Shown here piece by piece: positions 15,558-24,088 of a stretch of DNA of 64,000 nucleotides (the stretch's first letter is position 1; the number at the start of each line of letters is the position of its first letter). The stretch comes from Nitrospirota bacterium (GTDB taxonomy: Bacteria; Nitrospirota; UBA9217). The DNA lies in assembly GCA_029858565.1 (NCBI GenBank), contig JAOUEV010000007.1, positions 44,569-108,568 on the forward strand, in the 5' to 3' direction. The translations under genes and the position numbers were made by a program. The notes beneath the pieces were generated by a model. The model had not been told where the DNA came from, ran no database searches, and saw only the letters and a program-made list of their open reading frames with translations.

Positions 15558-18239
15558 ATGCGGAGCAAGCTGTCTGACGCGGTTCTTGATCCGATCTACC
15601 GAAAGTACACACTCCTGGCGCTCCTGGGATGGACCCTTCTTGTTGCGCTCCTCCTGGCCTACGTTATCATCGAGCATCGTCAGCAGGATATCTCTATTCT
15701 GGCCAATCAGGCCCGGGCGTCGTTCTCCAAGGACCTGCTCTACCGGCGCTGGAATGCGAGGCTCGGCGGCGTGTACGCGCCGGTTTCCGACGAGCTTCGT
15801 CCCAATCCCTATCTCGCACACGTTCCCGAACGGGACATCACAACGTCTTCGGGCAGGAAGCTTACGCTTGTCAATCCCTCCTACATGACCAGGCAGGTCC
15901 ATGAACTGCAGCTGCGGGACGACGGGACCGTCAGCCATATCACGAGCCTTCGCCCGCTTCGTCCGGAGAACGCGCCTGATCCCTGGGAAAGAAAAGCTCT
16001 GGAACAATTCAACCGCGGCGACAGGGAGGTTGTCTCAGTGGAGCAGGTGGGAGGGGAAGAACATCTTCGACTGATGCGGCCGCTCCGGACCGAGGCGCCC
16101 TGTCTTGCCTGCCATGCCCTCCAGGGCTACCGCGTGGGTGATGTCCTAGGCGGGATCAGCGTTACTCTGCCCGTCAAGGCCGGCTGGCTCCAGCATGACA
16201 AAGACCTCATCGAGCCGCTGATCGTCTTCGGCACCATGTGGCTGGCAGGCATCGCGGTCATCGCGGCCGGCTCGGCGAAATTGTCCCTCAGGTCCCGGGC
16301 GCTCCGTGACAGCGAGGTGCGGTATCGAACGTTGTTCGATACGATCCAGGACGGCATCTTCCAGGTCGATGAACAGCGGAACATCCGGTTCATCAATCCC
16401 GCGGGAGCCCGCATGCTCGGATACGGGCGTCCGGATGAAGCTGTCGGCGCTCCCCTGTCGCGTCACTGGCAGGATTATCAGGACTACGTATCCTATGAGA
16501 ATGACCTGGCAAAGCAGAAGCGGCTTGCGTTGCTCCTGGTCAATGCCGTCCGACTGGACGGAAGCAGGGCCATCTTCGAGCTAACCGCTCGGGCCCTGGA
16601 ATCGGCCGACGGTGCCGTGAGCGGCCAGGAGGGTATCTTCCGCGATATCACGGCCCGGATCGAAGCGGGGATCAAGGCGCAGGAGTTATCGAAGACCATG
16701 CGGGAGATCCTTGATCACGCGCCATTCGGGATCTACCTGGTCGGTGAAGGTGGCGTCATAGAGTATGTCAATCCTGCAATGCTCGCCATCGCCGGTGACA
16801 ATTATGAGCAGTTCACCGAGATGAACGTTCTGGAGTTCCCCAACTACCGGGCCATCGGTCTCTCCGACCGCATAGAGAAGGCATTTTCCGGAGAATACTT
16901 CCGGATGGAGCACATCGAGTATGTCTCCTATTTCGGGAACCGGCGCTCGATACGCAACTTTATCGGGATTCCGATCACTGAACGGGGCGGGCGGAAGGTG
17001 TTGATGATCGTCGAAGACATTACGCACCGGGTGACCGCCGAAGAACGGCATGAGAAGCTGCGCGAGCAGCTTGTCCAGGCCCAGAAGATAGAATCCCTTG
17101 GACGGCTTGCGGGGGGAGTTGCTCACGACTTCAACAACATCCTGTCCGCGATCATAGGCTACAGCGACCTTGCCCTTCGCAAGCTGCCTGAGGACGCCCC
17201 GGTCGCAAAGGATATCAGGATCATCCGCTCATCAGGCGAACGTGCGGCCCAGGTGGCCCATCAGCTCCTGGCATTCAGCCGGAAACAGGTGCTGGAGATG
17301 CGCATTGTGGATGTTAACGCGCTGGTTGCCAATCTGGCAAAGATGCTGTCCCGACTGATCGGAGAGGATATCACATTCCGGATCCTGAATGGGACCGCGG
17401 CCCTGAACGTTCACGCCGATCCCACTCAGGTGGAGCAGGTTATTATCAATCTGATGGTCAACGCCCGTGATGCCATGCCCAAGGGGGGAGAGTTGATCCT
17501 GGAGACCGGGTTAACAGAACTGACGGAAGCCGACGCACAGGAGCACCGGGAGATCGTTCCCGGCCGCTACGTACGAATAGCAGTCACGGATACAGGCGTG
17601 GGCATGCCGAAAGCGGTGCAGGATCGGATCTTCGAACCCTTCTTCACGACCAAGGAGATCGGCAAAGGGACCGGATTGGGTTTGGCAACGGTTTACGGCA
17701 TCGTGAAGCAGCATAAGGGATATATATATGTTGCCAGCGAACCGCATAAGGGATCGACATTCACGGTCTATCTGCCGACAGAGATGACTGCCGGTGTTTC
17801 CGGAGTACGCGAGGAACGGTCCGTAGAACTGCCCTGCGGCTCCGGCGCAGTGCTGGTGGTAGAGGACGATGAATCGGTACGCAGCCTGGTCGGAGAGATG
17901 ATCGGGACGCTCGGCTATACGCCGATCATCGCACGGGACAGTCTGGAGGCGCTTGAGATCGTGGAGAAGGACCTGCGCCCGATCGAACTGCTGCTGACCG
18001 ATGTGGTGATGCCGATCATGAACGGGAAGGACCTGTCCGACCTTATCCGGTCAAAGCGGCCGGACATCCGAACGGTCTTCATGTCAGGATACACCGAGGA
18101 AGTGATCAGCAGGCATGGAATGCTCGATCCCGGAATCCTGTTCATCCAGAAGCCGGTCACCCCGGCCAAGCTCGCGGCCAAGCTTTCCGAGGCTCTGCAG
18201 CCGGTGCCGAGGGACCAGCCTTCCCATGGATCTTCCTGA
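15558..18239 (+). CDS. Hybrid sensor histidine kinase with DUF3365-type heme sensor
   Basis: An 893-residue hybrid kinase. Order: membrane helix about 17-38; periplasmic DUF3365-like domain with a single CLACH heme site (182-186); second helix about 215-237; two PAS domains (about 250-370 and 375-500); HisKA with GGVAHDFNNIL (His523); HATPase_c with GVGMP and GTGLGLATVYGIV; receiver with phosphoacceptor Asp815 (LLTDVVMP) and Lys in IQKPV. It is the second heme-motif sensor in this block. DUF3365-like c-heme sensors are thought to read redox state or diatomic gases. No Shine-Dalgarno is obvious before ATG 15558. No DNA-binding partner is adjacent; the output may be the attached receiver. Confidence 0.88.
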   Translation: MRSKLSDAVLDPIYRKYTLLALLGWTLLVALLLAYVIIEHRQQDISILANQARASFSKDLLYRRWNARLGGVYAPVSDELRPNPYLAHVPERDITTSSGRKLTLVNPSYMTRQVHELQLRDDGTVSHITSLRPLRPENAPDPWERKALEQFNRGDREVVSVEQVGGEEHLRLMRPLRTEAPCLACHALQGYRVGDVLGGISVTLPVKAGWLQHDKDLIEPLIVFGTMWLAGIAVIAAGSAKLSLRSRALRDSEVRYRTLFDTIQDGIFQVDEQRNIRFINPAGARMLGYGRPDEAVGAPLSRHWQDYQDYVSYENDLAKQKRLALLLVNAVRLDGSRAIFELTARALESADGAVSGQEGIFRDITARIEAGIKAQELSKTMREILDHAPFGIYLVGEGGVIEYVNPAMLAIAGDNYEQFTEMNVLEFPNYRAIGLSDRIEKAFSGEYFRMEHIEYVSYFGNRRSIRNFIGIPITERGGRKVLMIVEDITHRVTAEERHEKLREQLVQAQKIESLGRLAGGVAHDFNNILSAIIGYSDLALRKLPEDAPVAKDIRIIRSSGERAAQVAHQLLAFSRKQVLEMRIVDVNALVANLAKMLSRLIGEDITFRILNGTAALNVHADPTQVEQVIINLMVNARDAMPKGGELILETGLTELTEADAQEHREIVPGRYVRIAVTDTGVGMPKAVQDRIFEPFFTTKEIGKGTGLGLATVYGIVKQHKGYIYVASEPHKGSTFTVYLPTEMTAGVSGVREERSVELPCGSGAVLVVEDDESVRSLVGEMIGTLGYTPIIARDSLEALEIVEKDLRPIELLLTDVVMPIMNGKDLSDLIRSKRPDIRTVFMSGYTEEVISRHGMLDPGILFIQKPVTPAKLAAKLSEALQPVPRDQPSHGSS

Positions 18240-18474
18240 TCCCGCCGGATTCTTCATCCTGTTCGTTGCAGGTCATTTGTGTCGCTCCCATGGTTTGTCA
18301 GGTCGGGGAGAATACTTTGCCAGCCATGTCATGCTATGGCGGTGGGTGACAATAGAGATTAATAATTCGCGTATGAATTTTTTTTATGCTATTTTATCTT
18401 GATTTTTGAATAGCATGTTGCTAGTATTCAAAACTTGTCACATCCGCTTTTCAAGTTGCTAAATGTGAATTGAA

Positions 18475-18504
18475 GTAACATAAAATTCTATTTGGTAACA
18501 TAAA
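18475..18504 (+). promoter_or_regulatory. Paired direct repeats, candidate activator site
   Basis: GTAACATAAA occurs at 18475-18484 and again at 18495-18504. The copies are 20 bases apart, about two helical turns, and end five bases before the -35 box of the operon promoter. That geometry fits a class II-type activator. Confidence 0.4.
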
Positions 18505-18508
18505 TAAA

Positions 18509-18536
18509 TTGCTCTTTAAATACAGCTAGTTATCAT
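18509..18536 (+). promoter_or_regulatory. Promoter of the nuoE-nuoF-nuoG-cooS region
   Basis: TTGCTC at 18509-18514, a 16-base spacer and TATCAT at 18531-18536. The weak -35 fits a need for an activator bound at the adjoining repeats. The leader before nuoE would be about 125 bases. Confidence 0.4.
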
Positions 18537-18668
18537 CGGTACGCGAATCTTCATTTTGTATTCATGTAGTCCGCACTTCATTCACCAGATCAAGGTTACC
18601 AGTTCCCCCTGATATTCCGAATGACGGGAAAGGTGTCTTTTCAGGGCAGAACGAGGGAGGTCTTAGCC

Positions 18669-19157
18669 GTGCTCGAACAAGCGGAAGTCAAATCCATCGA
18701 CGCTATTTTGAACGATGCCCAGGGCCAGCGGGGCATGCTGATCGCTGTTCTGCAGAAGGTGCAGGAAAAGGTCGGCTATCTTCCCGAGGACGCCATGCAG
18801 ATGATCTCGGACCGGCTCGAGCTGTCCTTTTCCCAGGTCTACGGTGTGGCGTCGTTCTATAAACATTTCCATTTCAAACCCCGAGGGAAGAAGATCGTCA
18901 AGGTCTGCATGGGCACGGCCTGCCACGTGCGCGGCGCCAAGGCCGTGCTGAACGAGCTCGAGTCCAAGCTCGGGGTCAAGGAAGGCGAGACCACCGCGGA
19001 CCGGTCCGTGACGCTCGAGACCGTGGGCTGCGTGGGCTGCTGCGCCCTGGCCCCGGTGCTCACGGTGAACGACCAGGACCTCTATGGCGAGCTGACGCCC
19101 AAAATGGTGGACGATATCATCGGAACGGTGAGGAGCGAACATGGAACTCACGTTTAA
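18669..19157 (+). CDS. nuoE: NuoE/HydC-like [2Fe-2S] subunit of a soluble NADH-type module
   Basis: A 162-residue thioredoxin-fold ferredoxin subunit. The helical N-terminus includes GMLIAVLQKVQEKVGYLPED and the C-terminal half has the four cluster cysteines in CMGTACH and CVGCC. I chose GTG 18669 because GAGGGAGG lies eight bases upstream and the resulting length is typical; an ATG at 18621 in the same frame has no ribosome binding site. The reading frame overlaps nuoF by 17 bases, so the two are translationally coupled. NuoE-type subunits work with NuoF-type flavoproteins in complex I, bifurcating hydrogenases and NAD-dependent formate dehydrogenases. Confidence 0.88.
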   Translation: MLEQAEVKSIDAILNDAQGQRGMLIAVLQKVQEKVGYLPEDAMQMISDRLELSFSQVYGVASFYKHFHFKPRGKKIVKVCMGTACHVRGAKAVLNELESKLGVKEGETTADRSVTLETVGCVGCCALAPVLTVNDQDLYGELTPKMVDDIIGTVRSEHGTHV

Positions 19158-21039
19158 GCGGCTCGAGAATATTGCCGAACTCGCTGCCCTGCGCGAGCGG
19201 CTCAAAAAGGAACGCAAGGAGAGCGACGCCCACCGCGTGCGCGTCTGCTGCGGAACCGCCTGCCAGGCAACGGGAGCGAACAAGCTGGTCAGCAAGTTCG
19301 AGGACGAGGCGGCGAAAAAGGGCGTGAAGCTCGAGATCGTGAAGACCGGGTGCCAGGGGTTCTGCCAGCGCGGCCCGGTCATGATCCAGGAGCCCCAGGA
19401 GATCTTCTACCAGAAGGTGAAGGTCGACGACATCCCGAACCTGTTCTCCACTTCGCTGCTCCACGGCCAGCCCTACCGCAAACAGCTCTACCGTGAATTC
19501 CCGCTCTCGGAGCCCAATGCCGAGATGCAGGACATTCCTTTTTACAAGAAACAGAAGCGCGTAGCGCTCCACCGGAACGGGTTCGTGGACCCCTGCAACA
19601 TCTACGACGCCATCCGCGAGGACGGCTATGCCGCTCTGGCCAAGTGCCTGACCGACTACAAGCCTGATGAAGTGATCGATATCGTGAAAAAATCAGGTCT
19701 CCGCGGCCGCGGAGGCGCGGGCTTTCCCGCCGGTCTCAAATGGGAACATACCAAGAAGTCCGGCGCGAAGATCAAGGCCGTGGTCTGCAACGGCGACGAA
19801 GGCGACCCGGGCGCGTTCATGGACCGCGCGCTCATGGAAGGCGATCCCCATTCGGTGCTGGAAGGCATGATCATCAACGCCTATGCCATCGGCGCGCAGC
19901 ACGGCTACATCTATGTGCGTCATGAGTACCCCCTGGCCGTGAAGAACCTGGGCATTGCCATCAAGCAGGCCGAGGCAATGGGGCTTCTGGGCAAGAATAT
20001 TCTCGGCAGCGGTCTCGACTTTTCCATGGAGATCAAGGAAGGCGCCGGCGCATTCGTCTGCGGTGAATCGACTGCGCTTGTCGCATCCATCGAGGGCGAG
20101 CGCGGCATGCCGCGGCCCCGTCCGCCCAGGCTTTCGGAAGCTGCCGGCGGCCTCTGGAACATGCCCACGAACCTGAACAACGTCGAGACCTTTGCGAACG
20201 TCCCGACGATCATCGTGAAGGGCCTCGATTACTTTACCAAGATCGGCACGGAAAAATCCACGGGCACCAAGGTCTTCGCCCTGACCGGAAAGATCAAGAA
20301 CACGGGCCTCATCGAGGTCCCCATGGGCATCACGCTCCGGGAGATCATCTTCGATATCGGCGGCGGCATGCTGAACCCGGACAAGCAGTTCAAAGCGGTC
20401 CAGACCGGCGGCCCGTCAGGCGGCTGCATTCCTGCCCAGTTCCTCGACATGAAGGTGGACTTTGACACCCTTGCCGGCGTCGGCTCCATGATGGGTTCCG
20501 GCGGCATGGTGGTCCTGGACGAGGACGACTGCATGGTGGACGTGGCCAAGTTCTTCCTGTCCTTCACCAAGAGCGAGTCCTGCGGCAAATGCCCGCCCTG
20601 CCGCATCGGCACCTGGCAGATGTACGAGATGCTGGAAAAGATCACGACCGGCAAGGGCGAGAAGGGCGATATCGAGAAGCTCGAGAAGATGGGCAAGATG
20701 ATCGTCGCGGGCTCGCTCTGCGGCCTCGGGAACAGCGCGCCGAATCCCGTGCTCTCGACCATCCGCTATTTCCGCGAGGAGTACGAGGAGCACGTGAACG
20801 ACAAGTACTGCCGCGCCAAGCGGTGCCAGGGCTTGGGGACCTTCCGCATCCTGCCGGAGCATTGCATCCTCTGCGGCCTCTGCAAGCAGGCCTGCGCCTT
20901 CGACGCGGTCTCGGAACTCAGGGACAAGTACTTCATTGACCAGGACTACTGCACCTCGTGCAAGGCCTGCTACAGCGTCTGCCCCACGGAGGCGATCGTG
21001 ATCGAGAAGGGAGGGGCCCATGTCGCAGCTCGAAAGTAA
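19141..21039 (+). CDS. nuoF: NuoF/HydB-like NADH-binding flavoprotein with extra iron-sulfur domains
   Basis: A 632-residue protein of the long NuoF/HydB/HndC type. Order: thioredoxin-like [2Fe-2S] domain about 30-90 with CCGTAC and CQGFC; NADH/FMN domain with GRGGAGFPAGLKW near 188 and NGDEGDPGAFMDR near 219; SLBB-like linker; the N3-type [4Fe-4S] domain with C481, C484, C487 and C527; and two C-terminal ferredoxin clusters (CILCGLCKQAC and CTSCKACYSVC). The added clusters are typical of soluble, often electron-bifurcating complexes and not of membrane complex I. No nuoA-D or nuoH-N gene is present. The start overlaps nuoE and the end overlaps the next gene by 20 bases. Confidence 0.9.
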   Translation: MELTFKRLENIAELAALRERLKKERKESDAHRVRVCCGTACQATGANKLVSKFEDEAAKKGVKLEIVKTGCQGFCQRGPVMIQEPQEIFYQKVKVDDIPNLFSTSLLHGQPYRKQLYREFPLSEPNAEMQDIPFYKKQKRVALHRNGFVDPCNIYDAIREDGYAALAKCLTDYKPDEVIDIVKKSGLRGRGGAGFPAGLKWEHTKKSGAKIKAVVCNGDEGDPGAFMDRALMEGDPHSVLEGMIINAYAIGAQHGYIYVRHEYPLAVKNLGIAIKQAEAMGLLGKNILGSGLDFSMEIKEGAGAFVCGESTALVASIEGERGMPRPRPPRLSEAAGGLWNMPTNLNNVETFANVPTIIVKGLDYFTKIGTEKSTGTKVFALTGKIKNTGLIEVPMGITLREIIFDIGGGMLNPDKQFKAVQTGGPSGGCIPAQFLDMKVDFDTLAGVGSMMGSGGMVVLDEDDCMVDVAKFFLSFTKSESCGKCPPCRIGTWQMYEMLEKITTGKGEKGDIEKLEKMGKMIVAGSLCGLGNSAPNPVLSTIRYFREEYEEHVNDKYCRAKRCQGLGTFRILPEHCILCGLCKQACAFDAVSELRDKYFIDQDYCTSCKACYSVCPTEAIVIEKGGAHVAARK

Positions 21040-21631
21040 GTGCCCCCTGACGGCAACGAAGCTGAAACTGGAGTTCTTCTACAACGATGACTCCAAGGAC
21101 GGCATGTGCTCCAAGTGCCATCCCTGCAAGCTCGGCATCTATGACGCCGTCAAGATCCTTGACGCGATCCAGGCGGGGAAGGGCCTCGATATCTATCCCG
21201 CCTTGCTCATGCGCATTGCCGTGGACGTGAAGGACGGCGGCATGTGCAAGAAGGGCAAGGACCGCGCGGACCTTCTCGCGGCCTTTTTAAAGGATTTCTC
21301 GGACGACCTGCAGCGCCACATCAAAGGCGTCTGCACCCATCAGGTCTGCACGCGGTTGATCAGCTATGAGATCGATCCCGCGAAATGCACCATGTGCGAC
21401 AAGTGCCGGGTCGTGTGCAAGGATTTCGCGATCGAAGGCCAGAAAGCGGTCTCGGGCAAGCTTGGATTCACGCCCTACCGGATCCGGCAGAAGCGCTGCA
21501 CCCACTGCGGGGAGTGCATCAAGGTTTGCCCCGAGGGCGCGGTGATCATTACCGAGGCTGCATTGGCAGGTGAGGAAAAGCCTGCCGCGTTGGTGAAGCA
21601 CACCGTGGGCACCTGCCCGCTGCATTATTAG
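21020..21631 (+). CDS. Free-standing NuoF C-terminal-like iron-sulfur protein
   Basis: A 203-residue protein that repeats the C-terminal architecture of the NuoF encoded just upstream. It has an N3-like domain (C30, C33, C36 in CSKCHPC, and C76 in GGMCKKG), then a paired-cysteine linker (VCTHQVC, matching YCRAKRC in NuoF), then two [4Fe-4S] ferredoxin motifs starting at C123 and C160. The NADH and FMN domain and the N-terminal [2Fe-2S] domain are absent, so it cannot bind nucleotide in the NuoF way. It should act as an electron relay with about three clusters. The 20-base overlap with nuoF shows tight coupling. A link to CO dehydrogenase is inference. Confidence 0.82.
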   Translation: MSQLESKCPLTATKLKLEFFYNDDSKDGMCSKCHPCKLGIYDAVKILDAIQAGKGLDIYPALLMRIAVDVKDGGMCKKGKDRADLLAAFLKDFSDDLQRHIKGVCTHQVCTRLISYEIDPAKCTMCDKCRVVCKDFAIEGQKAVSGKLGFTPYRIRQKRCTHCGECIKVCPEGAVIITEAALAGEEKPAALVKHTVGTCPLHY

Positions 21632-21667
21632 TAGTACAGCAAGACCAAAAAGCGAGAACATTATTCC

Positions 21668-21740
21668 CGCACGAAGACACGAAGTAAGGAAAAGCACAAG
21701 ACAATGCAGATTTTCTTCGTGGATCCGTGGCTTCGTGCGA
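21668..21740. repeat. Imperfect inverted repeat inside the operon
   Basis: The 173-base gap between the relay gene and nuoG holds arms CCGCACGAAGACACGAAG (from 21668) and CTTCGTGCG (21731-21739), with a further CTTCGTG at 21715. It resembles the dispersed palindromic intergenic repeats common in environmental genomes. It has no T-run and probably does not end transcription fully. Confidence 0.5.
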
Positions 21741-21804
21741 GACAGGCAGTTTGTTGTTTATGGTTTTTAGTTAATGAATTGAACCTGAATTGCTGGAGGA
21801 TGCT

Positions 21805-23967
21805 ATGACGACCAAGATGGTGAACATGGAGATCGACGGGAAGGCCGTGCAGGTCCCCGAAGGCATGACCCTGGTGGACGCGGCGCAGACCGTGGGGATC
21901 CACATCCCGAACCTTTGCCATATCAAGGAACTTCGCGGTGTCGGCGCCTGCCGTATGTGCATGGTCGAGGTCGAGGGCCTGAAGACCCCGGTGACCGGTT
22001 GCACGACCCGCACCAAGGAAGGCATGAAGGTGCAGACCAAGACCCCGAAGGTCGAGGAGATCCGGAAGTTCGTGACCGATCTGGTCCTTTCCTTCCATCC
22101 TCTGGACTGCATGACCTGCCCCAAGGCGGGAGGCTGCGACCTTCAGCGGTATGCCGCTGACCTCAAGATCCAGGAGTCGTCCTTCGGCCGGAAAAGCTTC
22201 AACTATCCGCTCAACGACCGGAGCCCCTTCATCACCATCGACAACAACTACTGCATCCTTTGCGGACGCTGCGTCCGGGTCTGCAAGGAACAGGGCACGA
22301 ACGTTCTGGACTTCATGGGCCGCGGCATCACGACCAAGGTCTCGACCGCCCTGGACAAGCCGCTGCACGAGTCAGGCTGCACCTTCTGCGGCTCCTGCGT
22401 CGACGCCTGCCCGGTGAACACGATCATGGAGCGCGACCGGTGGCAGCACGGCCGTGAGTGGGACATGGAAAAGGCGGACTCGGTCTGCACGGCCTGCGGC
22501 TCCGGCTGCGCTACCATCGTCTCGAAGAAGAACGGCAAGATCGTGAAGGTCAATGCCAAGGAAGATACGGGCTATCTTTGCGCCATCGGACGCTTTGGTT
22601 TTGATGCGCTCACCGCTGCGAACCGCGTGACCTCGCCGATGATCCGGAAGGGCGGCAAGCTCAGCCCCGCGACCTGGGAAGAGGCGCTCAAGGTTGCTGC
22701 CGACGGCCTCAAGAAGGCAGGCGCAAACGCCGGATTCATCGCGTCCGGATCGCTCACGACGGAAGAAGCTTATGCGGTCCAGTCCCTGGCCCGCGATGTG
22801 GTGGGAAGCGCCAATGTGGATTCCACGGTCTCGGCCTATGCCGCAGGCCTGATCTCGGCGATCAGGACCATGTACGGCGACAACGGCACGGCGATGCTGT
22901 CCCAGGCCGATCTCCATTCCGCTGATTGCGTCGTCATGATCGGCGCTGATCCGTCGCAGAAGAAGCAGAAGCTCCAGGAAGCCGACGTGATGATCCGTCG
23001 CCGTGCACAGGCAGGCGCCAAGGTGATCGTGGTGAGCACCGAGAAAACGGACCTTGCAAATCATCAGAACGCGATCCTGCTGCAGGTGAAAGCGGGAGCC
23101 GACGCGGCGCTGCTGGCTGGTCTCATGAGCGCGGCTCTTGCCGAAGGCGCCCAGGCAACAGCAAAAGGGCTTGATGGTCTGAAAAAATCGCTGGTATCGG
23201 CCGACGAGGCAGCATCGACCTCCGGCGTCGCAGTTGAGCAGATCGCTGCAGCGGCCAAGGCATTTGCCGCTGCCAAGAACCCGGTTGTCGTGATCGGCAC
23301 CGGCGTGAGCATGAACGAGGATGCCTCGCTTCAGGCGTTGAACCTGGCGGCGATGAAGAACGCCGGTGTCATGGCGCTCCTGCTTGAAGCGAACGGCCTC
23401 GGCGTGGTATCTGCAGGATGTTTGTCTGACCTCGGCGCCGGATTCACCAAGATCAAGAAGGCTGGCAAGGGCTACAGCGAGATGAAGTCCGGCATGAAGG
23501 CTCTCTATCTCGCCGGAAATATGCCTGAGGTGAATTTTAAGTCGGACTTCATGGTCGTCCAGACCAGCCATATAACCGCTCTGGCGGAAAAAGCCGATGT
23601 GGTGCTTCCGATGACCGCGCTGTACGAGCGCGCGGGAAGCATCGTTGATATGTATGGAAAGCAGAAATCCTTTGCAGCCGCGCAGGACGCGGCAGGGGTT
23701 GCCAAGGACGGAGCGGACATCGCTGCCGAGCTTTCGCTTGTGATCAGCAAGACCAAGGGCTTCAAAGTGAAGGATGTTGCCGCCGCTATCAAGAAGTTCA
23801 AGGCAGGCAAGCTTGCTGAAGCGTCATTCAAGCCGGTGAGTGCGAAGGCAGGGAAGTCGGCCGCGCTCTCCGCATCGGAACTGCTCGCGGGAATGAACAA
23901 GGGCATGCTCGCCAATTCCGCGGTGGCCAAGGTGGCTGCGCCGCAGGGAGCGCCGGTTTCGAAGTAA
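21805..23967 (+). CDS. nuoG: NuoG-like iron-sulfur subunit with vestigial molybdopterin domain
   Basis: A 720-residue protein. ATG 21805 follows GGAGG by five bases. Order: plant-type [2Fe-2S] domain (CHIKELRGVGACRMC); the His-Cys [4Fe-4S] segment (HPLDCMTCPKAGGC); two ferredoxin clusters (CILCGRCVRVC and CTFCGSCVDAC); a further [4Fe-4S] site (CTACGSGC and GYLC); then a molybdopterin-oxidoreductase-like domain. Where formate dehydrogenases carry the Mo-ligating Cys or Sec followed by HGPT or HAPT, this protein has DSTVSAYAAG. The C-terminal dinucleotide-binding domain also looks missing, replaced by a low-complexity Ala/Lys tail. It should therefore be an electron-transfer scaffold and not a formate dehydrogenase. 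Confidence 0.87.
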   Translation: MTTKMVNMEIDGKAVQVPEGMTLVDAAQTVGIHIPNLCHIKELRGVGACRMCMVEVEGLKTPVTGCTTRTKEGMKVQTKTPKVEEIRKFVTDLVLSFHPLDCMTCPKAGGCDLQRYAADLKIQESSFGRKSFNYPLNDRSPFITIDNNYCILCGRCVRVCKEQGTNVLDFMGRGITTKVSTALDKPLHESGCTFCGSCVDACPVNTIMERDRWQHGREWDMEKADSVCTACGSGCATIVSKKNGKIVKVNAKEDTGYLCAIGRFGFDALTAANRVTSPMIRKGGKLSPATWEEALKVAADGLKKAGANAGFIASGSLTTEEAYAVQSLARDVVGSANVDSTVSAYAAGLISAIRTMYGDNGTAMLSQADLHSADCVVMIGADPSQKKQKLQEADVMIRRRAQAGAKVIVVSTEKTDLANHQNAILLQVKAGADAALLAGLMSAALAEGAQATAKGLDGLKKSLVSADEAASTSGVAVEQIAAAAKAFAAAKNPVVVIGTGVSMNEDASLQALNLAAMKNAGVMALLLEANGLGVVSAGCLSDLGAGFTKIKKAGKGYSEMKSGMKALYLAGNMPEVNFKSDFMVVQTSHITALAEKADVVLPMTALYERAGSIVDMYGKQKSFAAAQDAAGVAKDGADIAAELSLVISKTKGFKVKDVAAAIKKFKAGKLAEASFKPVSAKAGKSAALSASELLAGMNKGMLANSAVAKVAAPQGAPVSK

Positions 23968-24088
23968 CACGACAGCGTGTCCTGTACACTTTTTGCTCCG
24001 GCAGGTCATTGCCGGTTGAGATACATCTTCAGGTGGTAACACGCGGGGGCGTCAGTCTCCCGGTAAGGAAAGGAGCTTTGGTACGATC

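Larger units (their letters stand above)
18240..18668 (+). other. AT-rich regulatory region before the NADH-module/CODH operon
   Basis: About 430 bases with no gene, much richer in A and T than its flanks. It holds the promoter at 18509-18536 and the direct repeats at 18475-18504, listed separately. No terminator for the preceding kinase is obvious. Confidence 0.5.

Noticed and set aside
21805..23967. Annotation as NAD-dependent formate dehydrogenase alpha subunit
   Set aside because: The Cys/Sec Mo ligand and its following motif are absent and the C-terminal dinucleotide-binding domain is missing, so NuoG-like is the better call.
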